Assembly (NCBI GenBank): GCA_027493615.1
Contig: JAOSKK010000023.1
Location: forward strand, 620,001-684,000
Length of the DNA: 64,000 bases
Reading direction: 5' to 3'
Source of the DNA: Verrucomicrobiota bacterium
GTDB lineage: Bacteria > Verrucomicrobiota > Verrucomicrobiia > Limisphaerales > J093
Shown here one piece after another: positions 37,882 through 47,730 of this stretch. A model generated the notes under the pieces. The model did no database searches, was not told where the DNA came from, and worked only from the letters and a program-made list of their open reading frames with translations. The position numbers and the translations under genes were made by a program. Position 1 is the first letter of the stretch; every line of letters starts with the position of its first letter.

Positions 37882-38625
37882 TCAGCACAGCCGGAAGACA
37901 GCGGCGGCGAAGCGGCGGACCTCGGTCTCGGCCTCGGTGGTCGCGGTCGGGTCGCCGGCGGTGACGCCATGGAGGGCTTTGGCGATGATCTGGAGGTATT
38001 GCTGACTGGCGACAGTGGCCTGGCGTCGGGCCGAGGCGCTGGGGCCGTGGGTGACAAGGTCGCGGTCGTCACTGGGTTTGCCGTGTTCGCGCGGGGCACG
38101 GCCCCGGCCGAAGTTGCGGACATACCGGACGCACCAGGCCGTGCCGGGGTCGCGGTCGGTGTGCGCGGGGGAGAAGGAGTCCTGGAGGAGGTGCAAGAGC
38201 CGGCCGATGCGCCGCAGGCGCTCCGCGGGGACACGCTCGCGGAGGATGCCGCGGTGCTGGCTGAAGAACTCGGTGAGGATGTCCCGGAGGGCGTCGGCGG
38301 TGGTTTGGCCGTGGGTGGCGCGGAGGGCGTGCTTGCGCTGCTCGGCCGGAGCGAACGACTGGGTGAGGGCCTGGCAGCTCGAACCAAAGTCCACGTCCAC
38401 ATTGGCCTCGACGATGAGGTTCTGCTCGGCAGGGCTGAGCGTGAGTGTCAAGTGGCGTGTCCCGACCGTGAAGGGGATGGTTCCGCTCCCGAGCGCGGCG
38501 CGGGTGATCACCTCGTGGCCTGCCGAGCCGAGGCAGGGTCCCAGTCGGGTGCAACACTTGCGCCCCGTCCAACCAAGGCCGGCCAGCGGGGCTGATCCGT
38601 TCTGAGCATCAGCGAAGTAGGACAT
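37882..38625 (-). CDS. Zn-dependent phospholipase C/S1-P1 nuclease-like protein
   Basis: 247 residues. [16 protein letters not shown] near residue 35, [35 protein letters not shown], and [20 protein letters not shown] carry His/Asp residues in the order seen in all-helical zinc-dependent phospholipase C and related S1/P1 folds (GHE..T..A, N..AD+D, H..D..SP.H...D). No clear signal peptide. It lies 46 bases upstream of the OmpA-PLA2 gene on the same strand, giving two adjacent candidate lipases. Confidence 0.6.
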   Translation of the reverse strand: MSYFADAQNGSAPLAGLGWTGRKCCTRLGPCLGSAGHEVITRAALGSGTIPFTVGTRHLTLTLSPAEQNLIVEANVDVDFGSSCQALTQSFAPAEQRKHALRATHGQTTADALRDILTEFFSQHRGILRERVPAERLRRIGRLLHLLQDSFSPAHTDRDPGTAWCVRYVRNFGRGRAPREHGKPSDDRDLVTHGPSASARRQATVASQQYLQIIAKALHGVTAGDPTATTEAETEVRRFAAAVFRLC

Positions 38626-38691
38626 GAGACGATTTGAGCTGGGTCCGGTGCGACGGCGGGCGTGCGCCGTCTGAGCGCGTGGCGCGGGCGG

Positions 38692-39281
38692 CTACCACCG
38701 GCCGGGCACGCCGTGGCAGGGGCCGAACTGCCGGATGGCGTGACCCACCAGGCTGCAGGGCTGGATGGGCACGGTGGTGACACCGATCCAGGACCAATAC
38801 GGGGCCGGACCGGAGGGACAGCAACAGGCGCGGTAAGCATCCACGTGATCCCGGTAAATGCGCGGGGTCAGCGTGGCCTGGACAAACGCCGGGTACGTGG
38901 CCGGTGCGGCCTTGGCGGCGGCGGCGGCCAGTTTGAACCAGCGCGGCGTGGCGGCGAGGCGGTTCTGGAGGAACTGCCGCACGCAGTTGGCGGTGGGCGC
39001 GTTGGGCGTGGTGCGGCAGGCGCACGTGGCGTTGTTGACGTAAGCGGCCGGCAGCCACCAACGGTTGGCGGCGTAGGCGCTGCAGTTGGTGTTGGGGATC
39101 CCGGCTGCCGGGGTACAGGCGGGTGCCTGGGCGAAGCCAGGCGGCCCACCCAGACCGCTGCGCATTCGCGTGGGGGCAACGCGGTGCGGGCGCGGGGTGG
39201 CCGGTCCTCCTCCGGCTCCTCGTCCGTGATGTAACGTTCACCCAGACCAGCGAACGGGGTGGGCTGACGGAAGTAAGGCAT
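38692..39281 (-). CDS. Cys-rich hypothetical protein, frameshifted
   Basis: N terminus MPYFRQPTPFAGLGERYITD is acidic. After a frame change near 39150 it continues IPNTNCSAYAANRWWLPAAY, CACRTTPNAPTANCVRQFLQ, LTPRIYRDHVDAYRACCCPS, and ends RQFGPCHGVPGRW. Nine or so Cys and many aromatic residues suggest a compact disulfide- or metal-stabilised fold. I do not recognise the family. The short start MPYFRQ...GLGE resembles N termini of other cluster members. Confidence 0.55.
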
Positions 39282-39288
39282 AAGGCCT

Positions 39289-39753
39289 CTACTTCTTCGC
39301 CGGGCGGGCGGTGTCGGGCTGGACGCTCCGGAGGCGCTCCCGGATGAGCCGGATGCGATCGCGGATGCCATCGGCCTCTTGCTGCTCGCGGGCGCAGCGC
39401 GTTTCGAGGTCGCGCATCTTGGCCTCGAGCACTTCAATCACCTCGGGGGCGTACTGGGCGTGCAGCTCGGTGAGGCGCGCCTGGAGCTTCTTGAGGAGCT
39501 CCTCGAAGGCGAGGCTGCGGTCGCGGAGCTGGGCGTCCTCGGTCTGCCAGGTCTTGAAGCGGTCGGGGGCGCGGCTCAGGTCGAAGTTGGCCACGGCGAT
39601 GTCGGCCAGGAGCTTGGCCTCGGCGGCGGTGCGTTTGGCGGCCTCGGCGGCTCGGGCGCTGGTGAGCTTGTCCTCGAGCTCGAGCAGACTCGCGTAGAGC
39701 GAGCGGATCTCGGCTTGCTGGGTCGGCGTGGTATTGGGGGCAGGATCGGGCAT
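39289..39753 (-). CDS. Coiled-coil protein of the cluster
   Basis: 154 residues, almost entirely helical with heptads: LYASLLELEDKLTSARAAEA, SLAFEELLKKLQARLTELHA, IEVLEAKMRDLETRCAREQQ. Starts MPDPAPNTTPTQQ with a short Pro/Thr lead. Likely a structural or spacer protein. It is 8 bases downstream (on the plus coordinate) of the preceding gene, so tightly packed. Confidence 0.7.
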   Translation of the reverse strand: MPDPAPNTTPTQQAEIRSLYASLLELEDKLTSARAAEAAKRTAAEAKLLADIAVANFDLSRAPDRFKTWQTEDAQLRDRSLAFEELLKKLQARLTELHAQYAPEVIEVLEAKMRDLETRCAREQQEADGIRDRIRLIRERLRSVQPDTARPAKK

Positions 39754-39787
39754 AGGAACTCCAGGGTCGAAGGCTGCGGTTTGAGCA

Positions 39788-41373
39788 TCAGGCGCCCTTG
39801 CGTCGCCAGAAGATCTCCCACTCGCTCAACATGGGGCGGGCTTGGTAGCCAGCGGCTTCGAGCGTCCGCTCGGCCCAGGCCCGGACGAGGGGGTGTTGGG
39901 TGCCACCGGGGGGTGGGCGCACGGCCCAGAGCTGTTCGTCGGGGTCCTTGCCCTGCAGGCGCACCTGCCAGAGGCGCAGTTCGTGTCGCCCTCCCCAGGC
40001 CGCGAACCACCGCCGCAAGCCGACTCGCAACCGCCCCAGCCACGAACGGGAGCGGAGGAGGTCGAACAGGGCCTCTTCCCGGGTGAGCAGAAACTCCGAC
40101 GACTTGACGAAGGCCGCCGGGATGGCGGTCTTGGCGGCGGCGTTACCGGGCAGCGCGGAGGGCTTCGGCGGTGCGGGTGCGGCGGGGTCCGCGGCGGAAG
40201 TCAGCCACAAGGTGGCAGCCCCGGTCAGCGGGGCCGCAGACGTGGGCGGTGCGGTTTCGGGCGCGACAGCGGGCGGCGCGACCTCGGCCGTTGGGCGGCA
40301 CGGCGCAGTCGGAGCGGGTGGAGCGGGCGGCGGGTCAGACGGGCGATCGGAGGCAAGCGGGGTTGCGGAAGAAGCGTTGGGGCCCGAGGCATCCGACGGG
40401 GCTTCGGTGGGGTCTTGGGCGAGCTCGAGGCAGAAGACGCGGTCCGAAGGCAAGAGCAAGCCGGGCAGGCGACGGGCCGGGCGGGGCGCACGCGGGGGAG
40501 GGGGCAGGAGGGGGCCGAGTTGGAGTTGCTGGACGACGGCCGGCGTCAGAGGCCGCATCTCCTGCGCCGCGGTGGCATCCCCGAACAGGGCCGCGGCGAG
40601 GGCTTCCCAGCGCTGGGGCCGGAGGATCTCGAAGACCTGCACATAGCAGGGGAGCCGGTGCGTGTCGCGGAGGCGTTCGGGATGGGCGATTTGCGCGAGC
40701 AACATGGGCTTGAAGTCGGCGAACCGGACCACGCGCCATTGGCCGGGTTCCGGGAGCAGGGAGCGGAAGGCCGGTGATGCGCTGTGGGAACCGTCGGCCG
40801 CTGGTTCTGCGGCAGCGGGAGCGGCGGTTGGCGGCGGTTCGAGGTGCGGGTCGGGGGCGCTGGCTGGCGGGAGCCTCGCCGCGGGTGGTTTCGGCCGGCG
40901 TTGAAGGCAGCGGGACGCGGGCGCGGAGCCGCGGGGGCGTCGCCGGTGTCGGCCACTTCGAGGACGTCGCCTTGGGGACCCGCCGCGAGACGGAGCAGGG
41001 GGCGGATGCGCGTGCCAAAGCGCTCGTAGAGTGTGCCGTCTTCGCCGCGGAGGATTTCGCCGAGGACAGGTCGGGGAGGGCCCAAGGCGGAGGCGGCGCG
41101 TTCCCGGGGAGGACGCCAGGGCGGGAGGACTTCGGCGAGGCCGTCCGCGTCCGGTTCAGCCGGGTCGGCGTCCTGCAGTTCGCCGGCCAGGCGGGGTTCG
41201 ACCAGGATGATGCGCATGCGCTGGAGGCGGGTGCCGCCCCAGGCCAGCGGCGGGGCGAGGTCGCGCTGGATGCCGACGAGCAGGGCTGGCTGCGGCCGGG
41301 GATGAAGGGATCGACGTGCCGGCCGAACCCGGTGGGGGGAAGGCGAAACTGGGGTGAGGTAACGGGGGTTCAT
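39788..41373 (-). CDS. Large Pro/Ala-rich hypothetical protein, frameshifted
   Basis: N-terminal domain contains GGTRLQRMRIILVEPRLAGE and LYERFGTRIRPLLRLAAGPQ. A basic Pro/Arg linker follows, then (after a frame change near 40770) VVRFADFKPMLLAQIAHPER, LPCYVQVFEILRPQRW, a long Ala/Pro stretch, and a C-terminal domain SSEFLLTREEALFDLLRSRS with RRWFAAWGGRHELRLWQVRL. No family recognised. It could be a large structural or assembly protein of the cluster. Confidence 0.5.
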
Positions 41374-41436
41374 CGCGGGTGGGAGGTGAGGGGTTGGCGG
41401 GGCGCGAAACCGGGGTGAGCCGGCGCTCCGACCCGG

Positions 41437-41970
41437 CTACTTCGCGACGTGGATGTGGTCCTGATGAGCGCGGAGGAGGAAGTTGCTGATGTATTTCCAG
41501 GGGCCTTCGGTGCGGGTCCAGGGTCCGAACAATTGGATGGGATAACCGTAGGGCTGGGCCCAGCGGCCATAGCGCTGCAGCGCTTTGTAAAGGCGCCAGC
41601 CCAGGTTGAGTTTCTCCTCGGTTTCGCGGAGGAGACGCCGGGAGAGCGGGTCGGGAGAGCGGGCGGCGCGGTGCTGGACTTCGTCCCAGCGGCGCTTCCA
41701 GGCGTCGAGTCCGCAGCCGTTGACGGCATAGATGTCGGCGGCGCGCCCCACCTGATGGTGGCCGAAGATGCCGGGGCGGAAGGTGATGGTGAGGGGTTGT
41801 TGCGGACGGGCGCCCGCTTCGTTGGCGAAACGTTCCAGGACGCGTTCGAGTTCGGCGGCCAGGGGGCGGCAGACCCGGGCGTGGTCCGGCGGTGAGACCA
41901 CGCGGTAAGCAGTGCCGGAGCGGACGGGCAGGCGGGGTTCATCGGCGGGAGCGGGCGTGGGAGGTTGCAT
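41437..41970 (-). CDS. M15-like (LAS-fold) peptidoglycan peptidase
   Basis: 177 residues. GHHQVGRAADIYAVNGCGLD supplies a HxxGRAxD zinc motif, and the C-terminal LRAHQDHIHVAK supplies HxH, the D-Ala-D-Ala carboxypeptidase/VanY/endolysin arrangement. No signal peptide, so export would need another route, as for phage endolysins or particle-carried enzymes. It overlaps the preceding gene by about 30 bases. Likely cuts wall cross-links during assembly, release or attack. Confidence 0.72.
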   Translation of the reverse strand: MQPPTPAPADEPRLPVRSGTAYRVVSPPDHARVCRPLAAELERVLERFANEAGARPQQPLTITFRPGIFGHHQVGRAADIYAVNGCGLDAWKRRWDEVQHRAARSPDPLSRRLLRETEEKLNLGWRLYKALQRYGRWAQPYGYPIQLFGPWTRTEGPWKYISNFLLRAHQDHIHVAK

Positions 41971-42458
41971 CGCCGTAGCGGGGGGTTGTACCAGAACCGC
42001 CCCGTGAGGCGGGCGCCGACGCGCGCGATGCGTCCGGCAGGCGGCGCGGGGGCATTCAGGTTACGGACGACGAACTCGAGGGTGGCGGCTTCCTCGAGGC
42101 GGATGACCACCGGGAAGCTGCCGTAGCCCCACGGGTTGACGATGTGCTCGAGCCGCACGTAGGGGTAGAGCGGCCGGTGGTTGACCCGGAGCTGCCACAG
42201 GAGCCCGGGGGTTTCCATGACACCGGACAACAGGCCCTGGCGATCGCCGACGAACTGCGAGAAGTTCTCCAGCACCCCGCAGTACTGAGGAGGCAGTTCG
42301 AAGCGCGCGAGCAGCACCTCCTGTCCGGGCCCGGGCACGTCGCCAAAACCTGATTCGTCAAACGGCTCGGAATCCAGCGGCAAGCCACAGACCTGACAGG
42401 CCTGGAGGGCGAGATCGGGTTCCGGCGGACGGGCGCGTTGGACGAGACTGCCATTCAT
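41939..42458 (-). CDS. Hypothetical cluster protein with CxxC, probable frameshift at C6
   Basis: MNGSLVQRARPPEPDLALQA, then CQVCGLPLDSEPFDESGFGD, VLLARFELPPQYCGVLENFS and RVNHRPLYPYVRLEHIVNPW, a beta-rich domain. After GRFWYNP a run of six C (41980s) probably lost or gained a base; the corrected frame ends at the TGA 41939. Start overlaps the stop of the previous gene (ATGA). Family unknown. Confidence 0.5.
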
Positions 42459-43497
42459 CGGCGCCTCCGCGGATGGCGGGTGGTGGGGCGCGGCCCGGTC
42501 GGGGTGCCGGGGGAGCCCAAGGTCTTGAACCCTTGCAGGGTGACGTGCAGTTGGCCCTTGAAGCTCGACACCTCGATCACCTGCATGCGCACGGCCGTGC
42601 GGCGTTCGAACTCGATGGGCCGGGCGAAGTAGCGGAAGGGCCGGCGCCCATCGGCGGCGCCCAGCCCGGCGAGGTTCAGAATCGGCTCGCTCTGGAACTC
42701 CCGCCCGGTGCCGTCGTCGAACAGCGCGTACTTGAACAGAATCCGCTCGGGCGGTGCGGCCACCGCCTCGAGCGCTTCCTCAGGATGCGCGGATCCAGCC
42801 GCCCGCCGCTGCTGAGGGCCCGGGCGATTTCGTCGAAGAACAGGGGGTTGATCCGGATGCCGTTCTGCAGCAGATCCGCCGTGCGCGGGCCGAGGCGGCC
42901 GGCCGCCAGTTCATCCTGCTCACCCAACCGCTCGGCGGCGGCGGAGACCACGGCCGTGGTGAACAGCTCCGGCCCGACCTCCTGCACGCGCGCCTGGAGT
43001 TCGTTCAGGGTGTTGGGTGGAGCCACGGCCGTGGAGCCGGGCGTCACGGCGCCGTTCGCGAAGGCCGACCCGGTGACCGCCGAAGGCGCGAGGGCCGCGC
43101 CCAATCCACCCAGCCCGGTCGGGACCCGCAATCGGGGCAGCCCGGGCAGGGCCGCACCCAGCGTGGTCACCTCCTGCCAGAGCGGTCGGTCCAGAAAGCG
43201 CGTGAGCGCGGTGATGGCCGGCGCCGCCGGCGCGCCGGACCTGGCCGCTTCCGCCACCGGCCGCGGCAGGAACCCGAAGCGCAGCGGCGGGACGTCCGCC
43301 ACAACGCCGTAGCCGATCGAGACTGCGGTGAACGCCGCCTCGACACTCACGGTGACCGTGCTGTTGTGCACCACGTTCGGCCGGCCCTCGAGCGAGAACT
43401 GGAAGGAGTACTCGAAGGGGATCGTGCGGCGCGCGGACGGAGCGACGGGCGCCTCGCCCAAGGTTCCCGCGCCGTTGACTGGCCACCCGGCGTTCAT
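42455..43497 (-). CDS. Cluster structural-type protein, paralogue C, frameshifted
   Basis: MNAGWPVNGAGTLGEAPVAP, then TIPFEYSFQFSLEGRPNVVH, TVSVEAAFTAVSIGYGV. After a frame change near 42775: ILFKYALFDDGTGREFQSEP, ILNLAGLGAADGRRPFRYFA, and AVRMQVIEVSSFKGQLHVTL, ending LQGFKTLG plus a basic tail. It shares this order of motifs with the next two genes. The all-beta pattern with a conserved C-terminal strand pair suggests a jelly-roll-like structural protein; function is inferred only. Overlaps neighbours on both sides by 4 bases. Confidence 0.55.
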
Positions 43498-44165
43498 GGT
43501 CCGGCCTTCCCGCGGGCCTGCAGCACCTTGTAGCCCTGGAACACGATCTGGAGCGTCCCCCGGCCGAAGCGTTCCTCCACCCGCACCCGGATGGTCGAGC
43601 GCGGGAGGAAGGCCAGCGGACGCGCGAGCCGTTTGAACGGCCGCTCCCTCCCGCGCTGCCCAGGCCGGCCACGTTGTGGATGGGCTGGTTCTGCAGCTCG
43701 CGTCCCCGCCCGCCGTCGAAGACGAGGTACCGGAACGACACGTCCTCCGGCCGGTTCAACCGTTCGAAGAGATTGTCCAGCCAGGCCGAAGGCAGGGCGC
43801 CCGACACTTGCCCGGTCCCGGCAAACGCCACGCGGAGATGCGACGGACGCAGCCGCACGCCCTCGATCAGGGCTGTGGGCGGCAGCAGCCGCAGCGGGAG
43901 TTGGCGCAGGTCCACGACTGGCGGCGGTCCCCCACCCTGCCGAGCCCATTCGAGGTGCACCTCCCGCTCCGGCACCTGCAGTCCATAACCGACCGACGTG
44001 GCGACGAACCCGCCCTCGGCGTTGACGGTGACCTCGGTCTCAACCGCGTTCTCCGGCAGTCCGGCAAGTTCGAGACTCGTCACGTAATCAAAGGGGATCA
44101 TGCGGTCCGAGGGATGGCCGATGGTCTCGACCGGGCAGGCGGGCGGCCCGGTGAGCCGGCGCATC
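43494..44165 (-). CDS. Cluster structural-type protein, paralogue B, frameshifted
   Basis: MRRLTGPPACPVETIGHPSD, then MIPFDYVTSLELAGLPENAV, VNAEGGFVATSVGYGL, PPTALIEGVRLRPSHLRVAF, VSFRYLVFDGGRGRELQNQP. After a frame change near 43650: ERPFKRLARPLAFLPRSTIR and TLQIVFQGYKVLQARG. In the raw sequence it is fused in frame to paralogue A. The neighbouring frame, however, has a stop that would separate them with a TGATG overlap, so I list it as its own gene. Confidence 0.55.
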
Positions 44166-44929
44166 AGCGGCTCAGGACAATGCGAGGCGCCAAGCAGCTT
44201 ATAGCCGTAGAGCACGATGAACAGCCGGCCCGACATGTCGGGCGATTGCTCGATGATCTGGATCCGGATGGTGGAGCGGGGAAGGAAGGCGACCGGATGA
44301 GCCAGCAGGCGGAACGGTCGCTGGCCGGTGCTGGCGCCCAGCGAGGCCAGGTTGTGGCTGGGCCGGTCCTGCAGTTCGCGGCCGCTGGCACTGTCCACGA
44401 TGCTCAGCAGGAAGAAGAGATCCCCAGCCGGTTTCACCCGCTCGAACAGCGTGGGGCCGTCGCTCTGGTAGAGCAGGTGGGCCGGCACCGGTTGATCGGT
44501 GAATTCCCCGGGGCGGGGCCCGCTGTTGCCCGCGCTGCCCGTGGGGGTCGCCAGTCCGGCAAGCACCAGCGGCGCCAGCCGCGGGTTCAGACGGAAACCC
44601 TCAATGAGGGCCGAGGGCGGCACGTCGCCCAACCGAAGGTCACCCGGCAACGGGACCGCGCGGGCGGTGTCGCCGTCGAGCGCGGGCAGCAGCGCGAGGG
44701 GTTCGGCCCGCGACTGCTCGAAGCCGTAACCGATGGCCACGGCGACGAAGACCCCATCCGGGCTCACGTTGATGACGTCCTGCACCACCGCCCCCGGCCG
44801 GCCGCTGATGGGGAAGCTGGCCGCGTAGTCGTAGGGGATGACGTGTTCCGCTGTCAGCGGTGGCGCCGCGACCGGCCGGGGACCGGCACGCGGGCGCCTC
44901 CGGATCGCTGGAGCTGGGCGCAGGACCAT
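44164..44929 (-). CDS. Cluster structural-type protein, paralogue A
   Basis: MVLRPAPAIRRRPRAGPRPV, a basic start, then VIPYDYAASFPISGRPGAVV, VSPDGVFVAVAIGYGF, PPSALIEGFRLNPRLAPLVL, LFFLLSIVDSASGRELQDRP, RPFRLLAHPVAFLPRSTIRI and RLFIVLYGYKLLG. Same architecture as the two downstream genes; about 255 residues if it ends at 44164. Family not recognised. Confidence 0.55.
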
Positions 44930-44966
44930 GGCAGCAGATCATCCGTCGGGGCCGGGCCAGGCGCCC

Positions 44967-45967
44967 TCACTGGACCCCACGCGTCATGTAGCCATCCAGG
45001 ACGACCCAGATGAACAGCGGGCCGTAGATCTTCTGGATGTCCTTCAGGACCTCGGCATCGGGAACCTCGATCTCGACACGGAAGTTCTGCTGCTTGTCGA
45101 TGAAGATCGGCTCCGCGAAGCGGAACGTGGCCAGCGGCGAGGGTTCACCGTGCGAGAGGCTCTTCGAAGCGAGCGACCAGGCGCCGGCACCGCCAGGGAA
45201 GTTCCAGGTGGGCATCTCGATCATCACCTTCTCGCCCACGTAGAACGTCGTGACCGTGTTGTAGATCAGCTTCGAAATCACATTGCCGGCACCGTCGTTG
45301 GCCCTCACTTGTTCGAGCGGCGGAGCCTTGTCCTTCAAGGCGAGGATCATGGCCTCCAAGTCGGCCACGGTGACTTCAATGACCGCGCCGCGCGCGTCGA
45401 GCAGGTCGTAGGCCGCGTCCGGTATCTCCTGGTCGTTCGCGTCCAGCACCTCCACAACCTCCTCGTCATTGACCCCAAACTCGATCGCCCCGTCGTTGTC
45501 CCGCGCCTCCTTCAGCAGCTCCATCAGCGTCTTCAAGTCGATCTCGAAGTTGGCTGTCAGGTATTGGGTGGAGGAGATCGCCGCAGGGGGTTGTTCGGCA
45601 GGGGTGGGACCACCACGGGGTTGCTGGGAGTCGAAAGGTCCAAACCCAGATCCTCTCCGTCGGATCCAGTGACATCAAACTCCTCGAATTCCTCGAGCTT
45701 CTCGGCGCTGCCCACCACCTCCTCGGAGAATTCGGGGCGGAGGTCGCTGATGACGACCCGCATGGCGCGGGCCTCGAAGGTGTTGTAATGAGGTAACAGC
45801 GATGCGGACTGGAGGTTGGTCTCCAGTTTCGTCTTGTTCTGCACGTTGACGAAGAACTTGAGCGTGCTGGAACGTTCCACGTCGCGCAGTTGTTTTTCCG
45901 GTTCGACCTGCAGCGAGTCGTAGATCGGGAGGTGGACTTTCTCGCGGATGCCTTGGACCAGAGCCAT
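44967..45967 (-). CDS. Putative major structural protein of the cluster, one frameshift
   Basis: About 333 residues after correction. Strong ribosome site (AAAGGAAC) before MALVQGIREKVHLPIYDSLQ. Domain 1: TLKFFVNVQNKTKLETNLQS, ASLLPHYNTFEARAMRVVIS. An acidic linker contains the frame change (about 45600). Domain 2: SKLIYNTVTTFYVGEKVMIE, PLATFRFAEPIFIDKQQNFR, VEIEVPD, and LFIWVVLDGYMTRGVQ. The C-terminal pattern (xPIxIxxxxxFRV...GPLxIxVxLDGY) parallels that of paralogues A-C (P+xFxPRSTIR...L.I.L.GYK). The fold looks beta-rich, and a capsid- or sheath-forming role is a guess. Confidence 0.6.
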
Positions 45968-46029
45968 AACAGAGTTCCTTTCTTACTTGCTTGGGTTAAA
46001 GGGTGAAGACCACGGGCGGATCGGCACGC

Positions 46030-46763
46030 CTACCAGAGCGGCCGGAAGGTGTCCGGTACGCGGGAGGTGGAATCCGGCTGGGGAGCGAGTTGATCGCAGG
46101 TGGGGTTGACCGTGCCAGGCCGGACATACCCCTCGATCGGAGGCGTCTCTCCCAGACCGGCAACGTTGGTGGGCATGGGACAACCCGGATTATAGGTGGG
46201 GCGCCGCTGGCGGACGTATCCCGACAGCTCGGGCTCACCGTAGTCAGCCACGCCCGGGTACTCCTCGGCGAGCGGTTCGTATTCCTGGTAACCAACCATC
46301 TCCGGCATCTGGCCATAGCCACAGCCATAGCCTGACAGCTCGGGTGGTTCAGCGTAATATGCCAGTTCGGGGGCTCCGCGTAACCGCCATACCCGTAGTA
46401 TCCCAGCTCAGGATACTCGGCATAGTAGCCGAGTTCTGGAGGTTCGGCATACCAGCCATACGGCTCGGGCAACTCGGCATAACCGCTCAGTTCAGGCGGT
46501 TCGCCGTAGTAGCCCATCTCGGGCGGTTCCGCATACCAGCCATAGGGTTCGGGCGGCTCGGCATACCAGCCAAGCTCGGGCGGCTCGCCGTAATAGCCAT
46601 AGTCCGGGGGTTCGGCATAGTAACCCATCTCGGGCGGCGCGGCGTAGTAGCCCATGTCAGGCGATTCGTGGAATCTCATAGTCTGAATCGTTGCGGGTTG
46701 ATGCACTCTCGGGTCATATGGATTTACGATCATGACCTCGTCAAAACCGCGGTCGTGTGGCAT
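46030..46763 (-). CDS. Tyr/Glu/Pro repeat protein (YYAEPPE repeats), one frameshift
   Basis: Starts MPHDRGFDEVMIVNPYDPRV after a GGGAGGCC ribosome site. Residues 35-130 are about ten copies of a 9-10 residue unit, consensus GYYAEPPELG, some with PYGW inserted. After a frame change near 46370 the repeats continue and the C terminus reads YNPGCPMPTNVAGLGETPPI, EGYVRPGTVNPTCDQLAPQP. The repeat is acidic, aromatic and proline-rich, suited to extended, sticky or cross-linkable structure; a transglutaminase-like protein is encoded in the same cluster. No database family known to me. Confidence 0.65.
46420..46700. repeat. Tandem coding repeat, unit about 27-30 bp
   Basis: Codes for the YYAEPPE units of the minus-strand gene 46030-46763. 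Units differ in third positions and in a few residues, so the array is older than a simple recent expansion. Confidence 0.85.
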
Positions 46764-46805
46764 GAGGGCCTCCCGAGGTCAGGGGTTGGGTGCGCGCGAA
46801 CCGGG

Positions 46806-47165
46806 TCAGCCTTCGAGGCCGCGCGCGGTGACGCGGTAGTTTCCTCCGAGGATGTAGAGCTGCCGGCCGGTGAGGTCGCACACCAGGCTGGCCGGTTCCT
46901 CCAGGAAATGCACGAAGGTGCGCGGACGCCCCGGCTGCCCCCGGTCCGAGCGGTAGATGAGGCCGCGCAACTCGCCCACGCTCACCAGCAACGGCGGCAT
47001 CACCCGTCGGCAACGGCGCCGGATCAATCTCCCGGCTGGAAAGCAGTGGAAAGTCTGAAAGAGATCGCAGGCCTGCCGCAACGGTGCGGCGGGCCCGCAT
47101 CCGGCCCCGGGCGGCTCCGGGGGACGCTCCGGAAGAGATAACTCACATTTCGGGACGATAGGCAT
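46806..47165 (-). CDS. Small hypothetical cluster protein
   Basis: 119 residues: MPIVPKCELSLPERPPEPPG lead, then PLRQACDLFQTFHCFPAGRL, PPLLVSVGELRGLIYRSDRG and RTFVHFLEEPASLVCDLTGR, QLYILGGNYRVTARGLEG. The C-terminal half looks like a small beta domain (hydrophobic alternation). Not recognised. Confidence 0.55.
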   Translation of the reverse strand: MPIVPKCELSLPERPPEPPGAGCGPAAPLRQACDLFQTFHCFPAGRLIRRRCRRVMPPLLVSVGELRGLIYRSDRGQPGRPRTFVHFLEEPASLVCDLTGRQLYILGGNYRVTARGLEG

Positions 47166-47205
47166 GGTGGCAGTGTGTTCCCAACCCTGGTGTCTCGCGG
47201 GGACC

Positions 47206-47694
47206 CTACCGCCGGCGGCGACGACGACGGCGCGCCCCTCCCATCGCCGGTGGGAAGCCTGGCATTCCAGGTTGACCGGGGTAGCCAGGCTGACCGGGGT
47301 AACCCGGCTGCCCCGGATAGCCGGGCATGCCGGGATAGCCTTGCTGGGGATAGGGCGCGTAGGGCGAGGGTGCGGCGCCAGGATAGGGCATGGGGCTGCC
47401 GGGATAGCCGCCGTAAGCGCGGGGCGTCACCCGGATCCACTTGAACCGGTTGTACATGAAGCTCCAGCCCCAACGGTAGGTGATGTACCGGTTTTCGGTC
47501 GGCGACCAGAGGGTCCGCGTCATGCCCGGAGCCGTGATCTGCAACTGGGGCATCTGAAAGCCATAGCTCGGTTGCGGGTAGGGATAGTATTCCCCGTAAG
47601 GCTCGGCCTCCCCGTAGCCGTCATAGACCGGCTCAGCGAACTCCGGTTCGGCAAACTCGGCTTCCTGGAGGTAAGTGGCGTCTTCTGCAAACAT
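47206..47694 (-). CDS. Collagen-like/Tyr-Pro-Gly-rich protein
   Basis: 162 residues. Acidic-aromatic start [20 protein letters not shown] with FAEP/YGE units, then a folded-looking centre [20 protein letters not shown] and [20 protein letters not shown]. About ten Gly-X-Y triplets follow ([20 protein letters not shown]) and an eight-arginine tail. Triplets of this type can form a short triple helix; the Arg tail could bind acidic partners or nucleic acid. The start resembles the YYAEPPE protein in composition. Confidence 0.65.
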   Translation of the reverse strand: MFAEDATYLQEAEFAEPEFAEPVYDGYGEAEPYGEYYPYPQPSYGFQMPQLQITAPGMTRTLWSPTENRYITYRWGWSFMYNRFKWIRVTPRAYGGYPGSPMPYPGAAPSPYAPYPQQGYPGMPGYPGQPGYPGQPGYPGQPGMPGFPPAMGGARRRRRRRR

Positions 47695-47730
47695 AGGGTG
47701 TCTCAGGTTAGGGTTGATCTCGCGAACGCT

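Noticed and set aside
44164-44929. True fusion of paralogues A and B into one two-domain protein
   Set aside because: The alternative frame gives a stop overlapping an ATG at 44164-44165, paralogue C is a single-domain gene, and indels are frequent here; fusion remains possible.
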